A program made the position numbers and the translations under genes. Positions 17,375 through 25,642 of a stretch of DNA of 64,000 nt are shown piece by piece. The notes beneath the pieces are model-generated. The model was given only the letters and a program-made list of their open reading frames with translations. It searched no databases and was not told where the DNA came from. This stretch comes from Eubacterium sp. (lineage in GTDB: Bacteria > Bacillota > Clostridia > Lachnospirales > Lachnospiraceae), in assembly GCA_022794015.1 (NCBI GenBank), contig JAAWDZ010000011.1:1-64000 (forward strand), written 5' to 3'. The number at the start of each line of letters is the position of its first letter. Positions within the stretch are counted from its first letter, which is position 1.

Positions 17375-17644
17375 ATGAAGTTGAAAAAAGAGTTTATTAC
17401 ACACGAAAGTGATGGCGAGCAGATTTTAGTATCTTCAGATACGAAGGCATTTTCCGGTTTGGTGCGCAGCAACAGTACGGCAGCGTTTATTGTCAATCAG
17501 CTCAGGGAGGAAACGACAATCGGGCAGATTACAGACGCTATGGCCGGGGAATACGATGCGCCCCGTGACGTGATTGAGAAGGATGTCGCCAGGATTGTGG
17601 AACAGTTAAACTCTATCGGTGCAATTGAAGGAGAAGTGCAATGA
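17375..17644 (+). CDS. PqqD-family small protein (RiPP recognition element type)
   Basis: 89 residues. The layout of short N-terminal strands, then NSTAAFIVNQLREETTIGQI and a helical EYDAPRDVIEKDVARIVEQL segment matches the PqqD winged-helix fold, which binds leader peptides of ribosomally made natural products. I chose ATG 17375 because GGAGG lies eight bases upstream; the TTG at 17360 and ATG at 17369 are too close to it. The stop overlaps the next gene by four bases (ATGA). No precursor peptide is evident nearby. Confidence 0.75.
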   Translation: MKLKKEFITHESDGEQILVSSDTKAFSGLVRSNSTAAFIVNQLREETTIGQITDAMAGEYDAPRDVIEKDVARIVEQLNSIGAIEGEVQ

Positions 17645-18852
17645 GCGGCAACAGGGCCATGGACTATAGCCAGTCAGAGATAACGTATGATATGATATAT
17701 CTGAGTGCGTGTGCGCTTCATAACGTCAAGCCGGACGCCGATCGAATCCGCCGGATTAATTTAAAACACTTGTATCGGATATGCCATTTCCATAATCTGA
17801 CGGCGATTGTATGCATGGCTTTAGAAGAGACGGATGTTTTATCTGTGGCTGACCCGGCGTTGGCGAAAAAATGGAAAGATGCCAAAGCAAAGGCAATCCG
17901 CAAAAATATGCTTTTAGATGCGGAACGGGAACAAATCCTGGCAGAGATGGAACAGTCCGGTATCTGGCATATGCCGCTTAAGGGCAGTATTTTGCAAAGA
18001 CTTTATCCGAAATATGGGATGCGTCAGATGGCCGACAATGATATCCTTTTCGATGCAGGCAGACAGAAGCAGCTGGTGGAAATTATGAAACGAAGAGGCT
18101 ATCGTGTCGAGTCGTACGGGAAGTGTAATCATGATGTTTTCATGAAAGAGCCGGTTTATAATTTTGAAATGCATACAGGGTTGTTTGAGAAGTTCAGCGA
18201 TAGCGCCTGGTATCGATATAATAATATCTGGTATCATTATTATAAAAATGTAAAGGACAAACTGCTTTTAGATGAAGGCACGTCTTATTGCTATCATTTT
18301 ACGGATGAAGATTTCTATCTTTATATGACGGTGCATACTTACAAGCACTACCGATACAGTGGGGTCGGGATACGTTCTTTATTAGATTCTTATCTTTATA
18401 TTATGAAAAAAGGCAGTTCGATGAACTGGGAATATATTGTACAGGAATCGGACGCGATGAAGATGAAAGATTTTGAAGAGCGCAGCAGGTTATTGGCCAA
18501 GAAATTGTTTTCGTCGCCTGTATGGGTACCAGATATAGAGCTTACAGATAAAGAAGAAGAGATGCTTTCTTATTTTATAAATTCCGGCACTTATGGGACG
18601 ACCAAAAATTATGTGGAAAACAGGCTGCGTGAAACGGGAAAAGAAACAGGAATGCTGCGAAGTAAAATATATTATGTTTACAGACGGCTGATCCCAACAA
18701 TGACCTGGTTTGAAAAACATGAACCGTTTTTTGCAAAACACAAAATTTTGATTCCGTTTTTTTTAATTTATCGGTTTTTCCGCCGTCTGTTTGGCAGGAA
18801 AAAGATAATCAATGAGCTCCGTGCAATGCAGGAGTTTGGAAAGAAGGGATGA
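17641..18852 (+). CDS. Uncharacterised nucleotidyltransferase (NTP_transf_5-like)
   Basis: 403 residues. MPLKGSILQRLYPKYGMRQM followed by ADNDILFD (acidic pair near 132-135) is the signature of the PF14907-type nucleotidyltransferases, found in lasso-peptide and polysaccharide clusters. HTYKHYRYSG and a basic C-terminal tail (FFRRLFGRKK) follow. Translationally coupled to the PqqD-like gene and last in the cassette; a strong terminator begins at the stop codon. The target is unknown; modification of a peptide or of the kinase product are both possible. Confidence 0.75.
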   Translation: MSGNRAMDYSQSEITYDMIYLSACALHNVKPDADRIRRINLKHLYRICHFHNLTAIVCMALEETDVLSVADPALAKKWKDAKAKAIRKNMLLDAEREQILAEMEQSGIWHMPLKGSILQRLYPKYGMRQMADNDILFDAGRQKQLVEIMKRRGYRVESYGKCNHDVFMKEPVYNFEMHTGLFEKFSDSAWYRYNNIWYHYYKNVKDKLLLDEGTSYCYHFTDEDFYLYMTVHTYKHYRYSGVGIRSLLDSYLYIMKKGSSMNWEYIVQESDAMKMKDFEERSRLLAKKLFSSPVWVPDIELTDKEEEMLSYFINSGTYGTTKNYVENRLRETGKETGMLRSKIYYVYRRLIPTMTWFEKHEPFFAKHKILIPFFLIYRFFRRLFGRKKIINELRAMQEFGKKG

Positions 18853-18878
18853 GGCTGCATTTAGCAGCCTCATTCTTT
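18851..18878. terminator. Terminator between the nucleotidyltransferase and PBP genes
   Basis: GAGGCTGC (18851-18858) pairs with GCAGCCTC (18864-18871) around ATTTA, followed by ATTCTTT. It sits between two convergent genes and may serve both. Confidence 0.7.
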
Positions 18879-21480
18879 AATCGGAAGAATGGGCAGGAAG
18901 AGCGTCATTCTTCTTTTTTTGGTTTTCTTTATTTGTTTTAGAGTCTCGTGATGGTTCCGGTACAGCCGGAACGTCTGGAACAGACGGGCTGGTATGCAAA
19001 GGACAGGTGTTTTTCGAGGACTGTGACATTAAATAGGGGCCGTCTGCGGAGCCGGAAGATCCGCCGGATATATAGATGCCGCCCACGCGTTCCGGACAGA
19101 ATTCGGTTGCAAGCATACCGGATTCCGGACAGATAGTGACGCTTACATGGTGATTGCAGTATTCAGTCGGTACGCTGCCTTCTGCAAAATATTCTGTTTC
19201 TACCATGCTGCCACGCGGATCAGAATCACAGTGGCCTGCAACGACAAGCCGGCCCGATTTTTTGCATACAGTAGCAGTCGTGATGTTTTCCGGCATCACA
19301 AAATCTTTGTATTCCAGATTTTCATGAATCCGCGACATAACGGAACGCCAGATAGATTTGGGGTAGGACGTCGTACCGGATTCCTGAGGTGTGTTATCGT
19401 CAAAGCCGCCCCAGACGACACAGGTGTAATATGGGGTAAAGCCGGCAAATAGGGCGTCGCGGTTTTTGGTTGTCGTACCTGTTTTTCCCGCAATGGCCAT
19501 TTCACCGAAGTTAACTGCCGTACCGGTTCCTTTACTGACAACGTCTTCCATAGCGTTGGCGAGCAGCCATGCAGTAGAGTCTTTTAAAACGCCGTGTGTC
19601 TGCGGCGTATTGTCAATCAGGACATTGCCGTCATGGTCTAAAATTTTAGTATAGAAACGGGGTTTGATATAAGTGCCGCTGTTGGCAATTGTCGCATATG
19701 CAGCTGTCAGCTCTAAATTGGTGACGCCTTTGGTAATGCCGCCAAGCGCCAGTGCCTGGTTGTTGTCATCATCCACCAGAGTGGTAAAACCAAAATCCTG
19801 CAGGTAGCTGAATCCCAGGTTTGTGCCAATTTCGGTCAGGGTCTTTACGGTTACAATATTGACGGAGTGTGTAATTGCCTGCCGCAGTGTGGTAAAACCG
19901 CGGAATGAGTTATCATAGTTGCGCAGGGGAGTACCGTTTTCATAGGAATACGGGGCATCGTCCTGTACGGAAGCAAGGGTGAGTCCGCCGCTGTCCAGCG
20001 CCGGGGCATATGCGGCGAGAATTTTAAAGGTAGAACCCGGCTGTCTGGTAGTATCCGTAGCGCGGTTTAAGGTTTTACTGGCGGTTTTATCGCCTCTTCC
20101 GCCGACAATGGCGGCAACTTCTCCGGTTTCCTGATTCATGACAGTAAGAGCAGTTTCCGGCTGTAAGGTAAACGTTACCGTTTCGCCGGCTTCTACGATC
20201 TTGTCGCCGGGTTCCATAATTTCCGCTTTGTATTGGTCGATGGCTGCCTGTGCTTCCTCTATGGAACTAAAATTTATGTTATAGTCGCTGTTGGCAGACT
20301 GATAATAGGAGAGCATGGTCTGCTCACTGTAGTTTGCAAAAGTTCCATCTTTTTTTTCAATGGTCAGGCGATAAGAGAAGGAATATTTGGGAGTGGTCGG
20401 ATAGTTGTCAGGGTTGTTGACCTCTTCATCGCATATGGCCTGGATGACAGGATCCTGCGTAGAATAAATAGTCAGGCCGCCGTTATAAAGCGCTTTGTAT
20501 GCCTGTGTTTCCGTATAACCTTTTATGTCGATAAAATCCTGAATAATCTGATCGGTCAGCTCGTCCACAAAATAAGAAGTAACCGATTCTTCCTCCACGG
20601 CTGTATTGACTATCTGGATGCGGTCGTAGACGTCGTCCGCCATGGCTTCGTCATATTCCTGTCTGGAAATATACTCGTGTTTGAGCATATGCTCTAAAAC
20701 TTTTTCCCTGCGCTCTGCGTTCTTGTCGGGGTTGCTGATTGGGTTAAGACGGGAGGGATTTTGGGTAATGGCAGCAATGACGGCACACTCGGAAAGGGTT
20801 AAGTCCGATACGTTCTTATTGAAATAGCGCCTGGACGCCGACTGCACGCCAAGGGTGTTCTGCCCAAGATTGATTGTATTTAAATAATTTTCCAGAATCC
20901 AGTCCTTAGATACCTTTTTCTCAAGCTGCATGGCAAGGTACTGTTCCTGGAGCTTTCGTATAAATTTGTCTGCCAGAGATGTTTCGCTGGTCCAGTTTGT
21001 AAAAACATTGTTTTTCAATAACTGCTGTGTGATGGTACTTGCACCTTCGGAAAAATGTCCGCTGGTGATGCCTATCATTCCGGCGCGTAAAATTCCCTTT
21101 AAGTCAATGCCGTTGTGCTCATAAAAACGTTCGTCTTCGATCGCTACAAATGCGTGCTGCAAATGAACGGGAATTTCCTCAAATGTTGCATAAACGCGGT
21201 TGGATCCGGTTGCGACCAAACGGGCGATTTGATTGCCGTCTTTGTCCAGTACGGTGGATAAAAATCCGGCAGGCGTCGCATCGTCCAGGTTGATCTCCGG
21301 TGCGGAATCTATAACGCCTTTTACGATGCCAAACCCTGCGCATACGCCGACAACTATAACTGCCACGAAGCATACCAACAGGGTTTTTAAAAATATGACG
21401 CTGAATTTTTTGCAGATCATTGTACCTTTGGCAGTGAGTTCTTTTTCACGCTTGCGCGTGCTGCTTCTACCATAGTTCAT
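18877..21480 (-). CDS. Class A penicillin-binding protein (PBP1a family)
   Basis: 867 residues: basic cytoplasmic N-terminus, one membrane segment (~28-52), glycosyltransferase domain (VAIEDERFYEHNGID, EGASTITQQLLKN) and transpeptidase domain with QPGSTFK (nucleophile Ser near 480), SVN motif in HSVNIVTV and KTGTT near 667. It polymerises and crosslinks peptidoglycan outside the membrane. The last ~50 residues are Ser/Pro/Lys-rich and disordered. ATG 21480 follows AGGAGG. Single gene, facing the RiPP-like cassette. Confidence 0.94.
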   Translation of the reverse strand: MNYGRSSTRKREKELTAKGTMICKKFSVIFLKTLLVCFVAVIVVGVCAGFGIVKGVIDSAPEINLDDATPAGFLSTVLDKDGNQIARLVATGSNRVYATFEEIPVHLQHAFVAIEDERFYEHNGIDLKGILRAGMIGITSGHFSEGASTITQQLLKNNVFTNWTSETSLADKFIRKLQEQYLAMQLEKKVSKDWILENYLNTINLGQNTLGVQSASRRYFNKNVSDLTLSECAVIAAITQNPSRLNPISNPDKNAERREKVLEHMLKHEYISRQEYDEAMADDVYDRIQIVNTAVEEESVTSYFVDELTDQIIQDFIDIKGYTETQAYKALYNGGLTIYSTQDPVIQAICDEEVNNPDNYPTTPKYSFSYRLTIEKKDGTFANYSEQTMLSYYQSANSDYNINFSSIEEAQAAIDQYKAEIMEPGDKIVEAGETVTFTLQPETALTVMNQETGEVAAIVGGRGDKTASKTLNRATDTTRQPGSTFKILAAYAPALDSGGLTLASVQDDAPYSYENGTPLRNYDNSFRGFTTLRQAITHSVNIVTVKTLTEIGTNLGFSYLQDFGFTTLVDDDNNQALALGGITKGVTNLELTAAYATIANSGTYIKPRFYTKILDHDGNVLIDNTPQTHGVLKDSTAWLLANAMEDVVSKGTGTAVNFGEMAIAGKTGTTTKNRDALFAGFTPYYTCVVWGGFDDNTPQESGTTSYPKSIWRSVMSRIHENLEYKDFVMPENITTATVCKKSGRLVVAGHCDSDPRGSMVETEYFAEGSVPTEYCNHHVSVTICPESGMLATEFCPERVGGIYISGGSSGSADGPYLMSQSSKNTCPLHTSPSVPDVPAVPEPSRDSKTNKENQKKKNDALPAHSSD

Positions 21481-21499
21481 AATGGGCCTCCTTTTGTTG

Positions 21500-21841
21500 G
21501 AATCTATTATAACAAAAAGTGTTCCATAATAAAAGTACTCTTAGACCAGATGATGTAAAATTTTATAACAGTTTGGCCTGCAACTGCGCAGGGTCTGCCC
21601 CAGCAAAGCGAGGGTACGTGCTGCGAAGCCAGCAGTCAGAAAAGGAGTGCAGTTTTCGTCTGCGGCGCTGGCCTCACTCAACGATGCCGCCGCATCGCCC
21701 CGTTCAGCTGCCTTGCAGACTGTTTCTTCTTTTTCTATCCCGGCTTAAAACAGATATATTTTACCAGTCCTGGGATGGAAAAGGCTTCTCTCCGCAGGGA
21801 AATGCATGGTATTTTTCACCAGCACGCAATATTAGAAGCTC
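21500..21841. other. Gene-free stretch with GC-rich, repeat-like segment
   Basis: About 340 bases between the PBP and nuclease genes. The middle (about 21575-21725) is clearly more GC-rich than its surroundings and contains partial inverted segments such as GAGTGCAG and CACTC, which suggests an intergenic repeat. No convincing coding frame or RNA family is recognised. Confidence 0.35.
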
Positions 21842-21870
21842 TTGAATTCGAGGCATAAAAATAGTATGAT
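21842..21870 (+). promoter_or_regulatory. Promoter for the Rpn-like nuclease gene
   Basis: TTGAAT (21842-21847), a 17-base spacer and TATGAT (21865-21870), 30 bases before ATG 21900, with GGAAGGGGG as ribosome binding site. Confidence 0.55.
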
Positions 21871-21899
21871 AAAACCACAGACAGGAAGGGGGATAGGAT

Positions 21900-22688
21900 A
21901 TGGCAACGATATATGACGGCGCATGCCGGACAATCCTAAATGACTGCCGGAAACTGATTATCCCCGTAATGAATGAAATTTTCGGGGGAACATATACGGG
22001 GGAGGAAGAGATCCGTTTTTCCCCCAACGAACATTTTTTAGACCAGCAGGATGAAGCGGACAAGGAACGGATTACGGACACCAATTTTACAGTTTTCGGG
22101 AAGATACCGAAGAAATACCATATTGAGTGTGAAAGCAGCCTGCCGGATGGGACAATCACGATAAGGCTCTTTGAATATGACGCGCAGATAGCGCCTGACG
22201 AAGGCGAGGTTACAGAGGAGACACTGACAGTGACATTCCTCCATACGGCGGTCATGTACCTTCGCACTTACAAAAAGACACCGGATAAAATGAAATATGT
22301 GCTTGTCACACCGGGCGGGACGCTTCAGTATGATGTGCCGGTTATGAAAGTGCAGGCATATTCGCTGGATGATATTTTTGAAAAACGCCTTCTGATGCTG
22401 GTTTCGTTTTATATTTTTTCACATGAGAAAAGTTTTCCGGAGTATAATAGTAACGGGCAGAAGCTGGGGGAATTGAAGGCAGAGTATCAGAGGATTTTAG
22501 AAAGGCTTGACGAACTGGAACAGCAGGGAATGATAGGCGCCTTTGACAAACGTACGATTATTGATTTGACGGGTGATGTGATTAAGGAAATCGCACAGAA
22601 ATATGAGAATGTGCAGAAAGGGCGCAAGAGGTCCAGTGGACCTCTGTATTGCGCGGACCGGAGCGGAAGCGGAGAAAAGGTGATATGA
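21900..22688 (+). CDS. PD-(D/E)XK nuclease / Rpn-like transposase family protein, C-terminus displaced by frame change
   Basis: 262 residues. DTNFTV (Asp60) and HIECES (Glu76, Glu78) fit a PD-(D/E)XK nuclease core like that of Rpn/YhgA-type recombination-promoting nucleases, which are abundant in Lachnospiraceae. A coiled segment (LKAEYQRILERLDELEQQG) follows. After ENVQKG (about 22620) the frame runs through a palindromic segment and stops at 22686. The expected C-terminal continuation (MRGALIETSARAILNQGISQ) is found immediately after, in another frame (22688-22798). The core is intact, so partial activity is possible. Role in genome rearrangement is known only by family. Confidence 0.65.
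   Translation: MATIYDGACRTILNDCRKLIIPVMNEIFGGTYTGEEEIRFSPNEHFLDQQDEADKERITDTNFTVFGKIPKKYHIECESSLPDGTITIRLFEYDAQIAPDEGEVTEETLTVTFLHTAVMYLRTYKKTPDKMKYVLVTPGGTLQYDVPVMKVQAYSLDDIFEKRLLMLVSFYIFSHEKSFPEYNSNGQKLGELKAEYQRILERLDELEQQGMIGAFDKRTIIDLTGDVIKEIAQKYENVQKGRKRSSGPLYCADRSGSGEKVI
22622..22654. repeat. Nested palindrome at the frame break of the nuclease gene
   Basis: GCGCAA (22622-22627) pairs with TTGCGC (22649-22654). Inside, AGAGGTCC (22627-22634) pairs with GGACCTCT (22638-22645) around a three-base loop. It lies exactly where the nuclease frame leaves the family consensus, suggesting a small inserted palindromic unit of roughly 60 bases. Confidence 0.55.
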
Positions 22689-22798
22689 TGCGGGGAGCAT
22701 TGATTGAAACAAGTGCAAGAGCCATTTTAAATCAGGGAATTAGCCAAAACCAGAGAGAAACAGCGCTTTTTGTTGATTCCGATCAAAGATCGTGTTAA
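22688..22798 (+). pseudogene. Detached C-terminal piece of the Rpn-like nuclease
   Basis: Read from 22688 the frame gives MRGALIETSARAILNQGISQ and then NQRETAL, the kind of ALIET..ARAI..QGISQ tail common after the helical region in this nuclease family. It is offset from the upstream frame. It ends at 22798 just before the YigZ ribosome binding site. Likely not translated alone: no ribosome binding site of quality is seen, although GGAGAAAAGG lies ~10 bases upstream. Confidence 0.5.
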
Positions 22799-22838
22799 AA
22801 TCGAAACTGAGAACAGGGAAAGAAAGGAACTATTTAAA

Positions 22839-23483
22839 ATGAAAGCAGTATACAAAGGCGGCGAAGGTGAAATTGTGGAAAAAAAATCCCGGTTTATTGC
22901 AACGGTGCGTCCGGTAGAATCTGAGGAAGAAGCCATGGCGTTTGTAGCCGAGATGAAGAAAAAGTACTGGGATGCGAGACATAACTGCCATGCATTTGTG
23001 ACAGGGGCCAATCAGGAGCTTTCCCGCTGCTCCGATGACGGAGAACCGGCTCAGACGGCAGGCAGGCCGATGCTGGATGTGCTGCTTCGGGAAGAACTTC
23101 ACAATACGGCAGTCGTCGTGACACGGTATTTTGGAGGTACGCTGCTTGGAACCGGAGGATTGGTGCGGGCATATCAGAAAGCCGTGCAGGAAGGGCTGGC
23201 AAACAGTATAATTATAGATAAGCTGCCGGGAAAGAAGCTTATCATACATACCGATTATACCGGTCTTGGCAAGATTCAGTATGTACTGGCGCAGCAGGAG
23301 ATTACTACAATGGGAACCGATTATACGGATACCGTCGGGATTCACGTCGTGGTACCCGCAGGAAAAGAGAGAAGTCTGACCGAAAAAATTACGGAAGCAA
23401 CCGGCGGAACAGCCCGTTTTTCCTGGGGAAAAGAAGTAGAATTTGCATTGATCGACAAAGAAATAGAAATTTTTGAAAAATAG
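22839..23483 (+). CDS. YigZ/IMPACT-family protein
   Basis: 214 residues. The UPF0029 N-terminal domain is clear: KKSRFIATVRPVESEEEA, ARHNCHAFV, SDDGEPAQTAGRPMLDVL and VVVTRYFGGTLLGTGGLVRA; a ferredoxin-like C-terminal domain follows. Function is not settled; eukaryotic IMPACT affects translation control, and bacterial homologues are widespread. I chose ATG 22839 (MKAVYKGGEGE) after AAAGGAAC; an ATG at 22770 lies in nuclease-derived sequence. Confidence 0.85.
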   Translation: MKAVYKGGEGEIVEKKSRFIATVRPVESEEEAMAFVAEMKKKYWDARHNCHAFVTGANQELSRCSDDGEPAQTAGRPMLDVLLREELHNTAVVVTRYFGGTLLGTGGLVRAYQKAVQEGLANSIIIDKLPGKKLIIHTDYTGLGKIQYVLAQQEITTMGTDYTDTVGIHVVVPAGKERSLTEKITEATGGTARFSWGKEVEFALIDKEIEIFEK

Positions 23484-23485
23484 TG

Positions 23486-23514
23486 TTGACATTTATGGGC
23501 AAGGTGTGTATAAT
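23486..23514 (+). promoter_or_regulatory. Consensus promoter for tRNA-Gln
   Basis: TTGACA (23486-23491), exactly 17 bases, TATAAT (23509-23514): a perfect SigA promoter 42 bases before the tRNA. Confidence 0.85.
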
Positions 23515-23556
23515 AGCTATTGTTGGTTGAGGAAAACCACAGATAACAGCAGATGA

Positions 23557-23628
23557 TGGCCCATCGCCAAGCGGTAAGGCAACGGACTCTGACTCCGTCA
23601 TTCCAAGGTTCGAATCCTTGTGGGCCAG
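23557..23628 (+). tRNA. tRNA-Gln (anticodon CTG)
   Basis: Acceptor TGGCCCA/TGGGCCA with discriminator G, anticodon stem ACGGA/TCCGT with loop CTCTGAC giving anticodon CUG (reads CAG, Gln), and T arm GGTTCGAATCC. 72 bases, CCA not encoded. Confidence 0.95.
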
Positions 23629-23633
23629 CTTGA

Positions 23634-23660
23634 AGCACCACGTTTTGTGGTGCTTTTTTA
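23634..23660 (+). terminator. Terminator of tRNA-Gln
   Basis: AGCACCAC (23634-23641), loop GTTTT, GTGGTGCT (23647-23654) and a T-run: a strong intrinsic terminator six bases after the tRNA. Confidence 0.9.
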
Positions 23661-23870
23661 TGATATTGGAAACTTTATCCCCTGTATTATAAAACCTCCG
23701 GGGATGCGCACTGTGTATATAAGAAATATAGCTGCTGGCGCAGGCGTACGTCAGGACGCACAGTTATTTATGATGGGAAATCATAACAGCTTAGACGGTC
23801 GCCATTCCTGGGACAGCAAACGGCAAATTGCTGCTCAGGCGATTTGTGCGCATCACGAAGTGTGTAACGG

Positions 23871-23996
23871 GTTACTGTTCACGGCCTGGAGGCCGCTCAC
23901 AGTAACGGTCCGGGGCGATATTTAAAGGTTTGCTTCGCAAAAATCGCCCCGAACTTGTATCATGTTCTCGCGGAACGCGCAGTAAATGCGCGTTCC
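23871..23996. repeat. Stack of three hairpins in a gene-free stretch
   Basis: Three successive stems: GTTACTGT/ACAGTAAC enclosing CGGCC-TGGA-GGCCG (23871-23906); GGGGCGAT/ATCGCCCC enclosing TTTGC/GCAAA (23912-23950); GGAACGCGCA/TGCGCGTTCC (23972-23996). The ~380 bases from 23661 to 24042 hold no recognised gene. This may be a dispersed structured repeat or an RNA leader of the thioesterase gene. Confidence 0.6.
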
Positions 23997-24042
23997 TGAC
24001 CCATGAATAGTAACTGAAACAGGGCAACTTGTATGAAATGTT

Positions 24043-24795
24043 ATGGAAAATCAAAGTTTACCGAAAGGAAAACAGGGTAGTATGTATTGTTGGGAAGAAG
24101 CGGTAAGATACAGTGAATTGGATACAGACGGACAGATGGCACTGCCGTCTGTTCTGAACCGATTGCAGGATTGCTGCATTTTCGATTCGGAAGAGATTGG
24201 CGTAGGGCTAAAGTTTCTGAAACAGGAGCAGCGGGTCTGGGTACTTTCCTTCTGGCAGGTGGTAATCTGCCGTTATCCGGGCCTTGGGGAGCATATGAAG
24301 ACATTTACATGGCCATATGATTTCAAAGGGTTTTTGGGATATCGTAATTTTAAAGCAGAGGATGAGGCGGGAGAAGTAATTGCTTATGCCAATTCGATAT
24401 GGACGTATCTGGATACGCAGACGGGGATGCCGGCGCGTGTTCCAAAGGAGGTGCAAAAGCGGTATGTGTTCGCTCCGCCGTATGAGATGGAACATGCCGA
24501 AAGAAAGATACTTCTGGAAAAAGATATGCAGCAAAAAGAGCCGGTACGCGCCATGCGCAGTCTTATGGATACCAATCAGCATGTCAATAACGGCAAATAT
24601 GTCATGCTGGCAGAGGAATATCTGCCCCAAAATTTTAAAGTACGGGAAATCCGGGCAGAATATAAAAAGTCCGCAGTTTTGTCCGATTTTATTTATCCCA
24701 AAGTAAAAGAGTTGGACAGCCGATATATCGTTTCATTGGAAAATGAGGCGTCAGAGCCTTATGCAATTGTAGAATTCAGGGAGGAACACGTATGA
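24043..24795 (+). CDS. Acyl-ACP thioesterase
   Basis: 250 residues. Double hotdog fold: the N-terminal half has VRYSELDTDGQMALPSVLNR, LSFWQVVICRYP and FLGYRNF; the C-terminal half has MDTNQHVNNGKYVMLAEE, typical of FatA/FatB-type enzymes. It releases fatty acids from acyl carrier protein. Start is uncertain: ATG 24043 lacks a clear ribosome binding site, and ATG 24082 (MYCWEEAVRYSE) is preceded by AAAGGA. Stop overlaps the cvfB start (ATGA), implying coupling. Confidence 0.85.
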   Translation: MENQSLPKGKQGSMYCWEEAVRYSELDTDGQMALPSVLNRLQDCCIFDSEEIGVGLKFLKQEQRVWVLSFWQVVICRYPGLGEHMKTFTWPYDFKGFLGYRNFKAEDEAGEVIAYANSIWTYLDTQTGMPARVPKEVQKRYVFAPPYEMEHAERKILLEKDMQQKEPVRAMRSLMDTNQHVNNGKYVMLAEEYLPQNFKVREIRAEYKKSAVLSDFIYPKVKELDSRYIVSLENEASEPYAIVEFREEHV

Positions 24796-25625
24796 GATTA
24801 GGGGAAAAACAAAAGCTGACAGTTACAAAAAAAGTAGAATTTGGCGTTTATCTGTCTAAGCATGAAGGGGATGAAAAAAAAGTATTGCTTCCGGCCAAAC
24901 AGGTGCCGGAGGGAGTCGGGCAGGGAGATGAAGTAGAAGTTTTCCTGTATAAGGATTCTAAGGACAGGCTGATTGCCACGACGAAAGAGCCGTATATTAT
25001 GCTGGGGCAGACAGCGGTTTTAAAAGTGATTGAAACCGGCGATATCGGAGCATTTTTAGACTGGGGACTGGAAAAGGATCTGTTTCTCCCTTATAAGGAG
25101 ATGACCAGAAAGACAGAGCCGGGGGATGAAATTTTAGTCCGGCTGTATATTGACAAGAGCAGCAGGCTTTGTGCAAGTATGCGGGATCTTTATGAGCTTT
25201 TATCTACGGATTCGCCTTATCAGAAAGAGGATATGGTATCTGCGCGGATTTATGAGTTCAGCGGGAATTTCGGGACATTTGCAGCTGTAGACGATAAATA
25301 TTCGGCTATGATTCCGTCCCATGAAGACTGTGGCAGCAAAAAGATTGGAGATGTGATCCAGGCCAGGGTAACAAATGTGAAACCGGATGGCAAGCTGGAT
25401 CTGACGCTTCGCAAAAGAGCTTATCTCCAGATGGACGCAGACGCAGAAGCGGTTTTAAAGGTAATTGAAGAATACGCCGGCGTGCTGCCGTTTAATGACA
25501 AAGCCTCTCCGGAGGTGATCAAACGGGAAATGAAAATGAGCAAAAATGCTTTTAAACGCGCAGTAGGACGTCTGTATAAAGAACGCAGGATAGAAATCAC
25601 GGAAAGAAGCATCCGTAAATTATAA
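24792..25625 (+). CDS. cvfB: S1-domain RNA-binding protein (CvfB family)
   Basis: 277 residues. Repeated S1-like OB folds (KKVEFGVYLSKHEGDEKKVL; ETGDIGAFLDWGLEKDLFLP; YEFSGNFGTFAAVDDKYSAM) and a C-terminal winged helix (MKMSKNAFKRAVGRLYKERR) match CvfB/YitL. The family binds RNA and influences virulence or gene expression in staphylococci; the role here is unknown. Translationally coupled to the thioesterase upstream and 17 bases before trxB. Confidence 0.88.
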   Translation: MRLGEKQKLTVTKKVEFGVYLSKHEGDEKKVLLPAKQVPEGVGQGDEVEVFLYKDSKDRLIATTKEPYIMLGQTAVLKVIETGDIGAFLDWGLEKDLFLPYKEMTRKTEPGDEILVRLYIDKSSRLCASMRDLYELLSTDSPYQKEDMVSARIYEFSGNFGTFAAVDDKYSAMIPSHEDCGSKKIGDVIQARVTNVKPDGKLDLTLRKRAYLQMDADAEAVLKVIEEYAGVLPFNDKASPEVIKREMKMSKNAFKRAVGRLYKERRIEITERSIRKL

Positions 25626-25642
25626 ATAAGGAGAATAGAAAC

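Noticed and set aside
21519-21845. A 108-codon frame in the GC-rich gap before the nuclease gene
   Set aside because: Odd composition, no ribosome site and no similarity that I recognise; more likely a non-coding repeat.
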